A stretch of DNA of 64,000 nt, from contig NZ_RQHW01000028.1 of assembly GCF_004770995.1 (NCBI RefSeq), forward strand, positions 186,001-250,000, given 5' to 3'. Below are positions 17,440 through 27,048 of the stretch, piece by piece. The translations under genes and the position numbers were made by a program. The notes beneath the pieces were generated by a model. That model was not told the DNA's origin. It saw nothing but the letters and a program-made list of their open reading frames with translations, and searched no databases. The first letter of the stretch is position 1; the number at the start of each line of letters is the position of its first letter. This stretch comes from Leptospira idonii (GTDB lineage Bacteria; Spirochaetota; Leptospiria; Leptospirales; Leptospiraceae).

Positions 17440-19151
17440 ATCCGAACGATTTTATAGAGCCTCACTTCAAATGGATTTGTTTATCGACTCTGGCTGTGAC
17501 ATTTTTATACGGAATCGGAAAGTCTTTCTTTTTATTTAAAATAAGTGAATTTCAAATTCAATTTCCTTCTTTGAAAGAGAAGCTGCCTGCTCCCAAGGCG
17601 CTGATCTATTTTGTGGCGACTTTTTCCCTGCTTACCTCATTGCTCTTCGCCTATTTAGCGTTATTTCATACCAAAGCCAATGAGATTGAATTGAACGAAT
17701 CCCAACAATCCGTTGATGTTTTATTCGTCATCGATGTAAGTTATTCCATGAATGCCATAGATGTCAAACCGACGCGGCTCAAACGATTCCAAGATATCGT
17801 TCTAAGATTGCTGCCTCACTTGGCAGGTAATCGTTTAGGAATCATTCTTTTTGCAGGAAATGCATTTTCGTATTGCCCTATGACCAGTGATGTCACCGCA
17901 TTCTCCGATTATGTGAATTCCCTAGGCACAGACATGGTAGGAAAAAAAGGAACCGATCTTTCTACTGCGATCAAAAAAGCGGAAGCTACTTTATCCTCCT
18001 CCAAACTTCTGCAAAATAGAGTAATCGTTTTGGTTTCCGACGGGGAAGACCATGAAAGTTCCCAGCTCAAAGAATTGAATTCCGAAGTATTCGTATGGGG
18101 ATTCGGAACGGAGGAAGGAGGCCCCATTTTCTATTCCGATCCACAAAGACATACTTCCGGTTATGTGACACATTCGGGAGGGCTGGAACAGAATCCACTT
18201 GCGGAAAACGTAATCATTTCTAAATTGAACGAAGAAACTCTTAAAAGTTTCGCAAGTCTAAATGAAGGGGAGTATGCGAACCTTTCCTTTGAGTCCATGG
18301 ATGCGTACCGCCTTACGAATAAGATTGCTGATATGAAGAAAAATCAAACAAACATGCTTCATAAATCCAGAAAAGAAGACGGAGCTTTTTTCTACTTATT
18401 CCTTGCGATCGTATTTTTCTTTATAGAAAGAGGACTTCGTTTCTTTTATTTTCCTAAAACGAAATTCATTTCTCTTCTCGCATTCGCATTGTTTTTCGTC
18501 CCGCCTGGATCGGAAATTTATTCTTGGGACTTGGATCCTGCGGGAGAGACAATTTCAAAAGGCATCAAAGCTTATGAAAATAAACAATTCGCAGAAAGTA
18601 AAAACAAGTTTAAAGAAGCTGAGAATTATTTTAAAGACGATTACAGGCTGAAGTTCAATCAATCTGCTTCTTCATACAAAATGGGAAATTGGAACGACTC
18701 CTTACAACTCAACGAAGAGATACATAAAGACTCTAAGGCAACAAACGAAATAAAGGCGAAAGCTCTTTACAATTCAGGAAATGCTTACTTCCGAAAAAAC
18801 GATTTCCGGAATGCACGTAAACTCTATGAAGAAGCGCTCGATTTAGATCCGAACCTTTCCTCTGCGAAAAAAAACCTGGAATTTCTGCACAAAAAAGAAG
18901 AATCGAGAAAGCAGGAAGAAAAAGAAGAAAGCGGACAATCCCGCTCCCGCAACAAAGAGAACAAAGAAAATCAAAGCAGGTCAGGAGCAAATTCAGGTTC
19001 TGGACAAGCGGAACAGGAAAAACAGAATAAATCCAAAAAAGATCCATCTAAAGAAAATGCGGATAGAATGATGGATCAATTTTCTCCCAATTCCATTCTA
19101 AAGAATAAATCCAAAGGATTCCAGTCACCTGACAATGAAAAATTCTGGTAA
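17436..19151 (+). CDS. batB: BatB-BatC fusion: VWA domain plus TPR domain
   Basis: The 571-residue protein joins two usually separate Bat proteins. Residues about 1-335 are BatB-like: two N-terminal membrane segments, a VWA domain with MIDAS residues D100/S102/S104, T173 and D202, then a membrane segment near 312-330. After another hydrophobic stretch (about 342-357) comes a TPR region at 365-465 (for example YNSGNAYFRKNDFRNARKLY). The last 100 residues are low-complexity Lys/Glu/Ser/Gln. TPR repeats bind other proteins. It overlaps batD by 17 bp. Confidence 0.9.
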   Translation: MNPNDFIEPHFKWICLSTLAVTFLYGIGKSFFLFKISEFQIQFPSLKEKLPAPKALIYFVATFSLLTSLLFAYLALFHTKANEIELNESQQSVDVLFVIDVSYSMNAIDVKPTRLKRFQDIVLRLLPHLAGNRLGIILFAGNAFSYCPMTSDVTAFSDYVNSLGTDMVGKKGTDLSTAIKKAEATLSSSKLLQNRVIVLVSDGEDHESSQLKELNSEVFVWGFGTEEGGPIFYSDPQRHTSGYVTHSGGLEQNPLAENVIISKLNEETLKSFASLNEGEYANLSFESMDAYRLTNKIADMKKNQTNMLHKSRKEDGAFFYLFLAIVFFFIERGLRFFYFPKTKFISLLAFALFFVPPGSEIYSWDLDPAGETISKGIKAYENKQFAESKNKFKEAENYFKDDYRLKFNQSASSYKMGNWNDSLQLNEEIHKDSKATNEIKAKALYNSGNAYFRKNDFRNARKLYEEALDLDPNLSSAKKNLEFLHKKEESRKQEEKEESGQSRSRNKENKENQSRSGANSGSGQAEQEKQNKSKKDPSKENADRMMDQFSPNSILKNKSKGFQSPDNEKFW

Positions 19152-20730
19152 ATTCTTTCTATTTTTCTGTCTATTTGCAGGATACTCTTCTTCTTATGCG
19201 GATGAGGTAACATTCCACCTAACAAGAAATCAAGTAGAACAATTTGAGGATTTAGTTTTGGAAGCGAGAGTAGGGGGAGACAAAGAATTTAAACCTGCCG
19301 GAAACAGTTTTGAAAAAAACGGAGCAAAAGCCGTTTATATCGGGCATGGAAGCGAAACCCAAATCGTTAATTTTAAGATATCCCGTTCCCAAATCTTAAA
19401 GTTTAAAATTTCCACAAATCAAATCGGTAAATTCATCACACCTCAGATCCAAGTGATTTACGACGGCCAAAAATATTCATCACCTGATTTTGATTATATC
19501 GTAGAAAAAGGGAGCGGGAATCAAAGAACCGCAAGGCCTAGAGATTTTTTCGATCATTTCTTTGAAGACCCGTTTCGAGAAGAAGAACCCGAGGCAAAGA
19601 CCGAAGTTGCCTTCCATACAAGTAAACCCAGAGTTTATCTCGGAGAGCCTGTAGTCGGTTATTATGTTCTTTACTACAACGGTCTGCGACAGGCTTATTT
19701 AGAAAGAGACCCGAACCAATCCATCTCTTTTCCTTTTTTCCTTTCCGAAACCCTCAAACAAGTTACGGTGCAGATTGATCCTTTTGCCGTTCGGAAAGGG
19801 ATCGAAAAACAAACATTGGTGTATGAAAAGGAAATCTACGGACTCACTCCTCTCAAAACGGGAACTTTTTCCCTAGGTTCCACCAAATTTTTGGTAGGTG
19901 ACAGTATGAGATTCGGGGCCATTCATAAATCTCTCGACGTAAGTCCAGCGCGAATAGAAGTGCTTCCTCTTCCCCAAGGAGCACCTAATAATTTTAAGGC
20001 AGCGGTAGGCGAGTATGAAATCTTCCTTTCGAAATCCGACAAAAAAGTTCATTTGGGAGAAACATTCTACTTTGCCGTCCAAATCAAAGGTTCGGGAAAT
20101 GGGGACGGAATAGAAGATCCGATCCGCCTAACAAATTCGTCAGTCCATCTTGTTTCCAAATCGAAAAACAAAACATTCAAACTCCTACCTAACGGAGAAT
20201 ACGGCTTTTACTCCGAATTGGAATTTTTTTACGGCATCGAGCCGGAAGAAAAGGGCAACCTAAATTTAGGAACGGCTCAACTGGTTTATTTTTCTCCTGC
20301 ATCACATTCTTATAAAACAATTTCCCAGGACTTAGGAAATCTCAAAGTTCTTCCGAAGCGCTCTATCCCTGTCGAAAAAAAAGAAAGCGCACAGGGAGAC
20401 GGATCCGCTTTCCTGAGAAAAATATATTCCCACTGGTTTCCTTTGGCAGGATTACTTACTTTAGTCGTTGTTACGTTTGGGACAGTGCTCTATTTCAGAA
20501 AACGAAATCTTATCAAAGAAACTTTGGCGGCACTGGACGAAAAGATAGGCACAAAAAGAAAAGAAATTCTGGAAGACTATCTCATCCGAAAAGGGATTTC
20601 ACTCGATGAATCAAAACTAATCTCCGCACTAAAAGATTCTTTTCCCAAGGAAGGGTTCTTGGAAATCTACTCTTACTGCAATGCAGAAGACAAAAAAGCT
20701 CTCATAAAAATCGGAAATCAAATTAAATAA
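19135..20730 (+). CDS. batD: BatD-like membrane-anchored protein
   Basis: The 531-residue protein has a signal peptide (ends SSSYADE), a long periplasmic part rich in beta strands with repeated Ig-like modules (including a KPRVYLGEPVVGYYVLYYNG strand pair), and a membrane helix around residues 436-456 followed by a cytoplasmic helical tail. This matches BatD/oxygen-tolerance proteins. It follows BatB in the usual order. Only 12 bp separate it from htpG, which is therefore likely translated from the same mRNA. Confidence 0.88.
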   Translation: MKNSGKFFLFFCLFAGYSSSYADEVTFHLTRNQVEQFEDLVLEARVGGDKEFKPAGNSFEKNGAKAVYIGHGSETQIVNFKISRSQILKFKISTNQIGKFITPQIQVIYDGQKYSSPDFDYIVEKGSGNQRTARPRDFFDHFFEDPFREEEPEAKTEVAFHTSKPRVYLGEPVVGYYVLYYNGLRQAYLERDPNQSISFPFFLSETLKQVTVQIDPFAVRKGIEKQTLVYEKEIYGLTPLKTGTFSLGSTKFLVGDSMRFGAIHKSLDVSPARIEVLPLPQGAPNNFKAAVGEYEIFLSKSDKKVHLGETFYFAVQIKGSGNGDGIEDPIRLTNSSVHLVSKSKNKTFKLLPNGEYGFYSELEFFYGIEPEEKGNLNLGTAQLVYFSPASHSYKTISQDLGNLKVLPKRSIPVEKKESAQGDGSAFLRKIYSHWFPLAGLLTLVVVTFGTVLYFRKRNLIKETLAALDEKIGTKRKEILEDYLIRKGISLDESKLISALKDSFPKEGFLEIYSYCNAEDKKALIKIGNQIK

Positions 20731-20742
20731 GAGGAACCTGTA

Positions 20743-22575
20743 ATGACGGACGCTGTAAAAGGTAAAATTAGCGTAGAAACGGAGAATATCTTTCCCATTA
20801 TCAAAAAATGGCTCTACTCCGAAAAAGATATTTTCATCAGAGAGTTGGTATCGAACGCATGTGATGCGACAAGCAAACTGAAAAAGATATCTTTATCGGA
20901 AGAGTTTGAGGGCGGAACCGATTATAAAATCGAACTCAGTTTCGATAAAGACAAACGTATCCTTGTCATAGAAGACAACGGAATCGGAATGACCTCCGAA
21001 GAAGTCAAAAAATACATCAACCAAATCGCCTTTTCAGGCGCGACAGACTTCGCCAAACACTATCAGAACGCAGAAAACAAAGCGGAAATCATCGGCCATT
21101 TCGGATTAGGCTTTTACTCTTGTTTTATGGTGTCGCAAAAAGTCACCATAGAAACCAAGTCCTATAAAAAAGGAGAAGCGGGCGTACTTTGGGAAAGCGA
21201 ATCCGGAACCGATTTCTCCATCTCTCCGATCGAGAAAGAAACAAGAGGAACTAAGATTTCCCTTTATCTGGATGCAGATTCAGGAGAATATCTCGATAAA
21301 TGGAAGTTAAAGGAACTAATCAAAAAATATTGCGACTTTCTTCCTGTTCCCATCTTCGTAGATGGAGAAAAAGCAAATCGAGAAAAACCTCTTTGGTCAG
21401 AGGAACCTTCCAAACTCAAACCGGAAGACTACAAAGATTTTTATTCCTATCTTTTTCCTTTCTCCGGCGAATCACTGTTTCATATTCATCTGAATGTGGA
21501 TTTTCCTTTCCGATTGCAGGGAATTCTTTATTTTCCTAAGCTCACCCATGAATTGGATGCTTCCAAAAACGGAATCAAGTTGTTCTGCAATCATGTATTC
21601 GTAAGTGACAATGCGAACGAACTCATCCCCCAATTTTTAACGATCCTCAAAGGTACGATCGATATTCCCGACCTTCCTCTGAACGTTTCCAGATCCTACT
21701 TACAAAACGATCCTTTGGTGAAGAAGATAACAAATCATATCATCAAAAAGGTGGCGGACAGACTTCTGGAAGATTTCAAAAAGAACAGGGAAGAATACCA
21801 AAAAAATTGGAGCGATATCTCCATATTCGTAAAATACGGAATTCTTACGGATGAGAAATTTTATGATTCGGTTAAGGATGCTCTTATCTTTAAAAATTCG
21901 GAATCGGGATTTTATACTCTGAACGAATATTGGGAAAAGAATAAAGAGAAAAACAACAACAAAGTCTATTATGCGAATGAAACAGAAATGGGATCAGTAT
22001 ATATGGATCTTCTCAAATCCCAAGGACTGGAAGCGTTGTTAGTTGATTCGAAAATCGATTCCCACCTCATCCAAAATCTGGAAATGAAAAACCCTGATAT
22101 GAAGTTTCAAAGGGTCGATGCAGAACTTGCGGATCAGGTAGTGGATAAGGATGCAAACAAAGGCTTGGTGGATTCCGAAAACAAAACAGAATCCGACCGA
22201 ATTGAGGAATTTTTCAAAACCGTAGTCGCTGTGGAAGGTGTGGAAATCAAGGCAGAAGCTTTGAAATCCCAGGAAGTACCCGCAGTGATTTTGATGCCCG
22301 AGTTTATGAGAAGGATGAGCGAAATGAATTCCATGTTCAACAAGGAAGATATGAAAGCTCTCAAAAACCATACCTTGCTCGTCAATACCACATCTCCTTT
22401 GGTAAAATCCGCTTTACGAGTGTTTAACGGCGTTAACCAAGAAAAAGGTAAAAATCTTGCGAGATTGGTCTATGATCTGGCCCTTCTTTCTGCGAAAGCG
22501 ATGAGCGAGCAGGAGATCTCGGACTACACAAAAAGAACCTCTCAATTCTTGGAGGAAATTTTCTCGGAAAATTGA
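20743..22575 (+). CDS. htpG: HtpG, Hsp90-family chaperone
   Basis: The 610-residue Hsp90 has the GHKL ATP site: E34 and N38 in [17 protein letters not shown] at 78-84 and GHFGLGFYS at 118-126, followed by middle and C-terminal domains of normal length. It is an ATP-dependent cytosolic chaperone. An AAGAGGAAC lies 5-13 bases before the ATG. Its position 12 bp behind batD suggests co-expression with the MoxR-Bat genes. From memory, L. interrogans htpG lies on chromosome II and is needed for virulence. A 12-bp hairpin follows the gene. Confidence 0.97.
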   Translation: MTDAVKGKISVETENIFPIIKKWLYSEKDIFIRELVSNACDATSKLKKISLSEEFEGGTDYKIELSFDKDKRILVIEDNGIGMTSEEVKKYINQIAFSGATDFAKHYQNAENKAEIIGHFGLGFYSCFMVSQKVTIETKSYKKGEAGVLWESESGTDFSISPIEKETRGTKISLYLDADSGEYLDKWKLKELIKKYCDFLPVPIFVDGEKANREKPLWSEEPSKLKPEDYKDFYSYLFPFSGESLFHIHLNVDFPFRLQGILYFPKLTHELDASKNGIKLFCNHVFVSDNANELIPQFLTILKGTIDIPDLPLNVSRSYLQNDPLVKKITNHIIKKVADRLLEDFKKNREEYQKNWSDISIFVKYGILTDEKFYDSVKDALIFKNSESGFYTLNEYWEKNKEKNNNKVYYANETEMGSVYMDLLKSQGLEALLVDSKIDSHLIQNLEMKNPDMKFQRVDAELADQVVDKDANKGLVDSENKTESDRIEEFFKTVVAVEGVEIKAEALKSQEVPAVILMPEFMRRMSEMNSMFNKEDMKALKNHTLLVNTTSPLVKSALRVFNGVNQEKGKNLARLVYDLALLSAKAMSEQEISDYTKRTSQFLEEIFSEN

Positions 22576-22600
22576 TCCTAAGAAATCTCAGAAATATTTT

Positions 22601-22630
22601 GCAACGATTCCTTAGTTTAGGAATCGTTGC
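22601..22630 (+). terminator. Perfect 12-bp hairpin between htpG and the sensor kinase
   Basis: GCAACGATTCCT pairs perfectly with AGGAATCGTTGC around a 6-base loop (TAGTTT). There is no U-run after it, and only 3 bases separate it from the GTG start of the next gene, so it is a poor classical terminator. The AGGA in its right arm is the only Shine-Dalgarno-like sequence for that gene and would be hidden in the stem. It could end htpG transcripts, control kinase translation, or both. Confidence 0.6.
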
Positions 22631-22633
22631 TCT

Positions 22634-24958
22634 GTGATCAATATTTGCATTACCAGCCGGCTATCTTCCCTTCCCATCGTAATTGCTCACAAAAAAGGTT
22701 TTTTCGAAGAATTCGATACGCAAGTATCCCTTCACGTAAATACACATCATAAGGGAATTTTAGCTCTTTTAGAGGCGGGGAGAATCGAAGCAGGAGAAAT
22801 TCCTACTCTTGCCTACCTTCAGGAGTCGTTCCTTAAAAAATCGAAAATCAAACGAATTTATAAAGGCCTTTTCCTATACCATTCTCCTCTTTCCTTCTAT
22901 TCCAGATTCCGATTTCGGCCGGAAGATCTTACCAAAAACAAAGCCTATTTCATACCGGTTCCTCATATCAATTCCGTAGAAAGGTTGTTTACGGAAAAAT
23001 TTTTGGAAGAGTACGCTCCGTCCAACCCGGTGAAAATTCGATTCACTGACACTCCCAGTTTTCTGGAAGAAAAAGAATTTCTGAAACCATCCTGTTTGGG
23101 TTTGGCGTCAGATCCGTTTATCAGTCCTTTTCTTAAAAACTACCACGACTTCAAAGAAGATTCCGAAATTCCTATCTTTCAAAGCGGCAACCTTGTTCCA
23201 TCCACCTTACTCGCATTTAGCGGTGATGCGATTCTGAAAATGGGAAGAAGGGCATCAGGAGTTCTTCTTGCCGTCAAAAAAGCGATCGACTACCTGAAAG
23301 AAGCAAGTCAAACCAACTCAAGCAAACTTTGGGAAGATTTGAATCTCAGTCAATATTACCCTCACCTACGAGCAGGAGAATTAAAATCGATTTTATTCTC
23401 GCATCCGATGATGGAGAAGGGGATTTTCTCCTATCATGGAAACATAGAAGCTTTTTCCCCCTTGATCAAAGATTCCTACTTTCGATTGATCCGAAGAGTT
23501 ATGACTCCGGAAGCAATCGCTCCCGTTTTGGATTTTTCCGAAATCCTGGAAGCTCTCGAACCGAAAAAACTTTTTGATGTAAGGAAACTAAACAGTTTCA
23601 AAGAAGGGGGTGCGGCCCAACAACATGCACCTTCCCTCATCAACTATAGAAAGTTAAATGCAATCCGACATTTGATCGTAGACGTGAACTCAGTGACCTT
23701 GGACATTCTGCAAGGCAACTTTCAATCGAGACTCAACACGGATGATACTTTACTTTTGGACAATCGGGTAAAGATGCTCATCAATGCGATGTTAGATTCT
23801 TTTAACTCCACTTTAGAATTACAAAAGGAAGAAATTGCGGAATTAGAAAACCTAATCTCCGTTTTAGAAATCAAACTGGATAGATCCGCAGTCGATCTTC
23901 AATATTCGGAAGAAAAATACAGATACCTCTTCGAGTTCTCAAGGGAAGCAATCGCACTTGTGGACGCGGATACTGGGAACATTCTGGAAGGAAATTATCA
24001 GTTCAGAAGCATCACTGGATATACGAGAGGAGATCTCACGAAAACCACAATTGAAGACATCATTATGGGAGATCAAATCTCACCTCAACTTCGATTCGGT
24101 TCCGATCTTTCCCAAGATACGATGTTGTCTCTTCCGGATGTGGATATCCTTTTGAAAGACGGATCCAAACTCAGTGTGGATGTAAGTTTCACATCCATCC
24201 TTCTTTCTCCTAAAAAAAGATATCAGGTTCAATTCAGACCGAACCTGGAAAGAAAAGAACAAGAAAGACTTCAGCATGAATTTATTTCCAATGTAAGCCA
24301 CGAACTTAGAAGTCCTATGACCAACATCAGAGGATATCTGGAATTTTTCAAAACTGACAAAACACTGGCATATAATGCGGAACACAAAAATATGCTGGAA
24401 GTAATCGACAAAAATGCGAAACGACTCAGTTTCCTTATCGAAAATATGCTGAAACTCACCACCTCACGAGAAAAAGACGAACAAGACGAGGTGGTGGAAA
24501 TATTCGATCCGACTCCAGTCATAGAGGATGTGATTCATATGAATTCACATTTGGCGAAAGGAAAACAATTGGAGTGGGAATTGAATCTGAAAAAAGGCCT
24601 TTTCCTTAAAGGAATTCGTTTCGAATTTTCTCAAATCATCACAAACCTGTACGTGAACGCACTGAAATACACATTCAAAGGGAAAGTTTCCTTATCCCTT
24701 ACGGAAACAAACGGAAAAATTGCAATTACGGTAAAAGACACAGGAATCGGAATCGATCCGAATTATAAAAACCAAATCTTCGATCGTTTTTTCAGAATCC
24801 CTTCCTCGGATAATAAAAAGATCGGAGGCACAGGATTAGGACTTTCCATCGTGAAGTCCCTTGTGGAGAAAATGGGAGGAGAAATTTTCGTAGAGAGCAA
24901 ACAAGGGGAAGGGAGTACATTCCGTATCCTCCTGCCCAAATCTAATATTTCTTCTTAA
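22634..24958 (+). CDS. Sensor histidine kinase with N-terminal binding-protein-like domain and PAS
   Basis: The 774-residue protein starts with about 300 residues resembling NMT1/SsuA-type substrate-binding proteins (SRLSSLPIVIAHKKGFFEEF, then the two-lobe pattern), but with no signal peptide, so this sensor domain appears cytoplasmic. A coiled segment near 390-420 (KEEIAELENLISVLEIKL) leads to a PAS domain at about 425-535. The HisKA domain has SHELRSPMTNIRGY with phospho-acceptor H556, and the ATPase domain shows LYVNALKY, DTGIGI and GGTGLGLS. No receiver domain or adjacent response regulator is seen. The GTG start is forced by the hairpin just upstream. Confidence 0.85.
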   Translation: MINICITSRLSSLPIVIAHKKGFFEEFDTQVSLHVNTHHKGILALLEAGRIEAGEIPTLAYLQESFLKKSKIKRIYKGLFLYHSPLSFYSRFRFRPEDLTKNKAYFIPVPHINSVERLFTEKFLEEYAPSNPVKIRFTDTPSFLEEKEFLKPSCLGLASDPFISPFLKNYHDFKEDSEIPIFQSGNLVPSTLLAFSGDAILKMGRRASGVLLAVKKAIDYLKEASQTNSSKLWEDLNLSQYYPHLRAGELKSILFSHPMMEKGIFSYHGNIEAFSPLIKDSYFRLIRRVMTPEAIAPVLDFSEILEALEPKKLFDVRKLNSFKEGGAAQQHAPSLINYRKLNAIRHLIVDVNSVTLDILQGNFQSRLNTDDTLLLDNRVKMLINAMLDSFNSTLELQKEEIAELENLISVLEIKLDRSAVDLQYSEEKYRYLFEFSREAIALVDADTGNILEGNYQFRSITGYTRGDLTKTTIEDIIMGDQISPQLRFGSDLSQDTMLSLPDVDILLKDGSKLSVDVSFTSILLSPKKRYQVQFRPNLERKEQERLQHEFISNVSHELRSPMTNIRGYLEFFKTDKTLAYNAEHKNMLEVIDKNAKRLSFLIENMLKLTTSREKDEQDEVVEIFDPTPVIEDVIHMNSHLAKGKQLEWELNLKKGLFLKGIRFEFSQIITNLYVNALKYTFKGKVSLSLTETNGKIAITVKDTGIGIDPNYKNQIFDRFFRIPSSDNKKIGGTGLGLSIVKSLVEKMGGEIFVESKQGEGSTFRILLPKSNISS

Positions 24959-25754
24959 CTTGCTTTTTGCTCTTCTTTTTAGGAAGATTTTTGGAAGGAT
25001 CGGATTTCGATTTGGTTCCCGTAGATTTGGAAGATCTTCTATGATGGATTTGTTCGGGGATATTCTTAGAATCCAAATTCATCGTGGAAATCAAATGAGA
25101 AAGTTCCAACATCTCTTTTGTACCTAATAGATGCAAAAGTTCCAAAGCTTTTCCCATTCCCAGTTTCTTAAAAATCGCAAGAGAATGATCTACCGAAAAA
25201 AACTTCAATATGACAGGAAGTTCTTCGATTCCTCTTACCTTGATGAACTTTTTACAATCGGCAACGCTCATTTCGTTTACTAATTGTAAGACGGGAGGAA
25301 CTCCGCATTCTTGAACCAACCATAAAAAATCCTTCATGGAAATTTCTTTTAAGAGTGCGATCGATTTAGGAACTCCCAAGGTTTTGAGAATCTCCACGCT
25401 GGTTTCCTTTCCCAAAGCCTCCGCAAGAAGTCTAACATCCGCAGGCGGAATCGAACGGGTCACTGCCGCCAAATCTTCCATGGGCAAAGAATGGATGAAA
25501 TAAACCAGGTCTTCGTCCGTATTCTCACGAATCATTTCCACAAGAATTCTCTCCGGGATTTGATTCACCAGTTCTACGACGGTATTTTCACTTAATTTCT
25601 GAGTAAGAACGATGAGCCTTTCTTTCGGGACTTTCCCCGTCAGAGAAAGAAGTTTTTCATACCCTAAACTTTTCAGAATCTGAAAGGATTTTTTAGGGCC
25701 GAGTTTTTCTAGATATTGATAAACGCTCTGAATGGTAACCAGGACTTCTTTCAT
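24942..25754 (-). CDS. Alpha-helical repeat protein with lysine-rich tail
   Basis: The 270-residue protein is a run of short amphipathic helices with recurring patterns (IPERILVEMIRENTDEDLVYFI, IPPADVRLLAEALG), recalling MgtE-N or FliG-type superhelices. The last 40 residues are strongly basic (SKSDPSKNLPKKKSKKQVKKK). I cannot name a family. It is soluble with no signal peptide. Its 3' end overlaps the convergent kinase gene by 17 bp. Confidence 0.6.
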   Translation of the reverse strand: MKEVLVTIQSVYQYLEKLGPKKSFQILKSLGYEKLLSLTGKVPKERLIVLTQKLSENTVVELVNQIPERILVEMIRENTDEDLVYFIHSLPMEDLAAVTRSIPPADVRLLAEALGKETSVEILKTLGVPKSIALLKEISMKDFLWLVQECGVPPVLQLVNEMSVADCKKFIKVRGIEELPVILKFFSVDHSLAIFKKLGMGKALELLHLLGTKEMLELSHLISTMNLDSKNIPEQIHHRRSSKSTGTKSKSDPSKNLPKKKSKKQVKKKY

Positions 25755-25812
25755 AAAAACCGAAACTGTGACACAAGTTTAAGGAAAGGGAAGGGAATTC
25801 CAGAGAAATTCC

Positions 25813-27048
25813 TTGCTTCTCTATGAATTTTTTAAAAATGGAAGGGTGAAGCGGTATTGTTTTCCCATCTCCATCCTGATTTTCCTCATCTTAGAGGGTT
25901 TACTGATTTTTGCCAAAATTTCGCCCTACGAAAACAAAATTTCTTCTCTGATCGGCATTTGGGAAGGGTTTGCGGAAATCAATCCTTATCTAGTCGATCC
26001 CGGTTTCGTTGTATTTAGGTCGGGAGGATATGACGGGCAATTTTTCTACTTTCTCGCAAAATCAATGTTTACCGACACTAATTGGGATTTGATTCTCGAC
26101 TCTTATTTTTTTCGACTGCATAGGATCGGGATGTCATTCTTTTTAGGAATCTTATCCCATCTCTTCGGATTCGTAAATTACCCTTTTATCGCCATACTTA
26201 CGCTAACTTTTCTCTTTTTGTTTTCCGTTTGGGCGCTTTACAGGCTTCTTCCTGAAGACAAAAAGATTCTGTCCTTATTCTATCTTTTTTCACCTTTTAC
26301 CATGAATTCGAATCTCCTCTTAGTAGCGGACGGATTGTTCACATCCTTTCTAGTGATAGGAATTTATTTCCATTTCAGAAAAAAACCGTCTTATTTGATT
26401 TCTGCATTCTTTCTTTTATTGGCAGTCTTTACGAGAGAACTCGGCGCAATTGCATTGATTTCCCTTGCGGCCTATCATATAACAAATAAAAATTACAGAC
26501 TTTCCCTTTACTTCCTCTTTCCTTTGGCCGCTTTCCTCTGTTTTCTGGCTTGGACAAGAACGATTTCTCCCAATCATTTGGGAACCAATCCTTTAGGATT
26601 CACTGATATGGTGGATCTGCCTCTCTTCGGATTCGTAAAAAGTTTTTATGATGAAGGAGTGTTTCATCTTTCCGGGAAAGAGGCGGTAAAACTCATTCTT
26701 TTTCTACAATTTTTCGCCGTTTCTTTGTACTGCACCCATCTAACCTATAAGAAAGTTAGAAATTCTTCTTCTCTCGTTTCCCTTATAAAAGATCAGGAAT
26801 GGATTCTTATTCTTCCGATCCTCGCATCTTTAGGAGTGATCTTGTTTGCGGAACAAGGGTATTGGAGGTCCTTCGACAATCTTTCTCGTATGTTCACGAT
26901 GATTTTACCTTTGTTCCTTCTGCTTCATTCCTTAAAACAAAACCTATTTTCCCGATTCTTTTTAGGATCAGGAATTCTATTATTTCTATTTTTAATCTTG
27001 AGAATCACATGGATCACCTCAGGAAAGGAGTATTATCTTTCCCCATGA
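25813..27048 (+). CDS. Polytopic membrane protein of the YDGQFYY type (probable glycosyl transfer)
   Basis: About ten membrane segments over 411 residues, with a GGYDGQFFYFLAKSMF motif near residue 72. The same YDGQFYY signature occurs in a family of membrane proteins thought to build surface glycopolymers using lipid-linked sugars; this is my recollection of the family, not a database result. The start is uncertain: TTG at 25813 gives the full length, and a GTG at 25846 directly behind GGAAGG is possible. It overlaps mqnD by 4 bp. Confidence 0.6.
   Translation: MLLYEFFKNGRVKRYCFPISILIFLILEGLLIFAKISPYENKISSLIGIWEGFAEINPYLVDPGFVVFRSGGYDGQFFYFLAKSMFTDTNWDLILDSYFFRLHRIGMSFFLGILSHLFGFVNYPFIAILTLTFLFLFSVWALYRLLPEDKKILSLFYLFSPFTMNSNLLLVADGLFTSFLVIGIYFHFRKKPSYLISAFFLLLAVFTRELGAIALISLAAYHITNKNYRLSLYFLFPLAAFLCFLAWTRTISPNHLGTNPLGFTDMVDLPLFGFVKSFYDEGVFHLSGKEAVKLILFLQFFAVSLYCTHLTYKKVRNSSSLVSLIKDQEWILILPILASLGVILFAEQGYWRSFDNLSRMFTMILPLFLLLHSLKQNLFSRFFLGSGILLFLFLILRITWITSGKEYYLSP

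Noticed and set aside
18733..19047. Minus-strand frame inside batB
   Set aside because: It is a shadow of the low-complexity tail and TPR region of the real gene.
26799..27044. N-terminal extension of MqnD by 82 codons
   Set aside because: It lies wholly inside the preceding membrane-protein gene, and MqnD proteins begin at the MISIAYSPCPNDT start.
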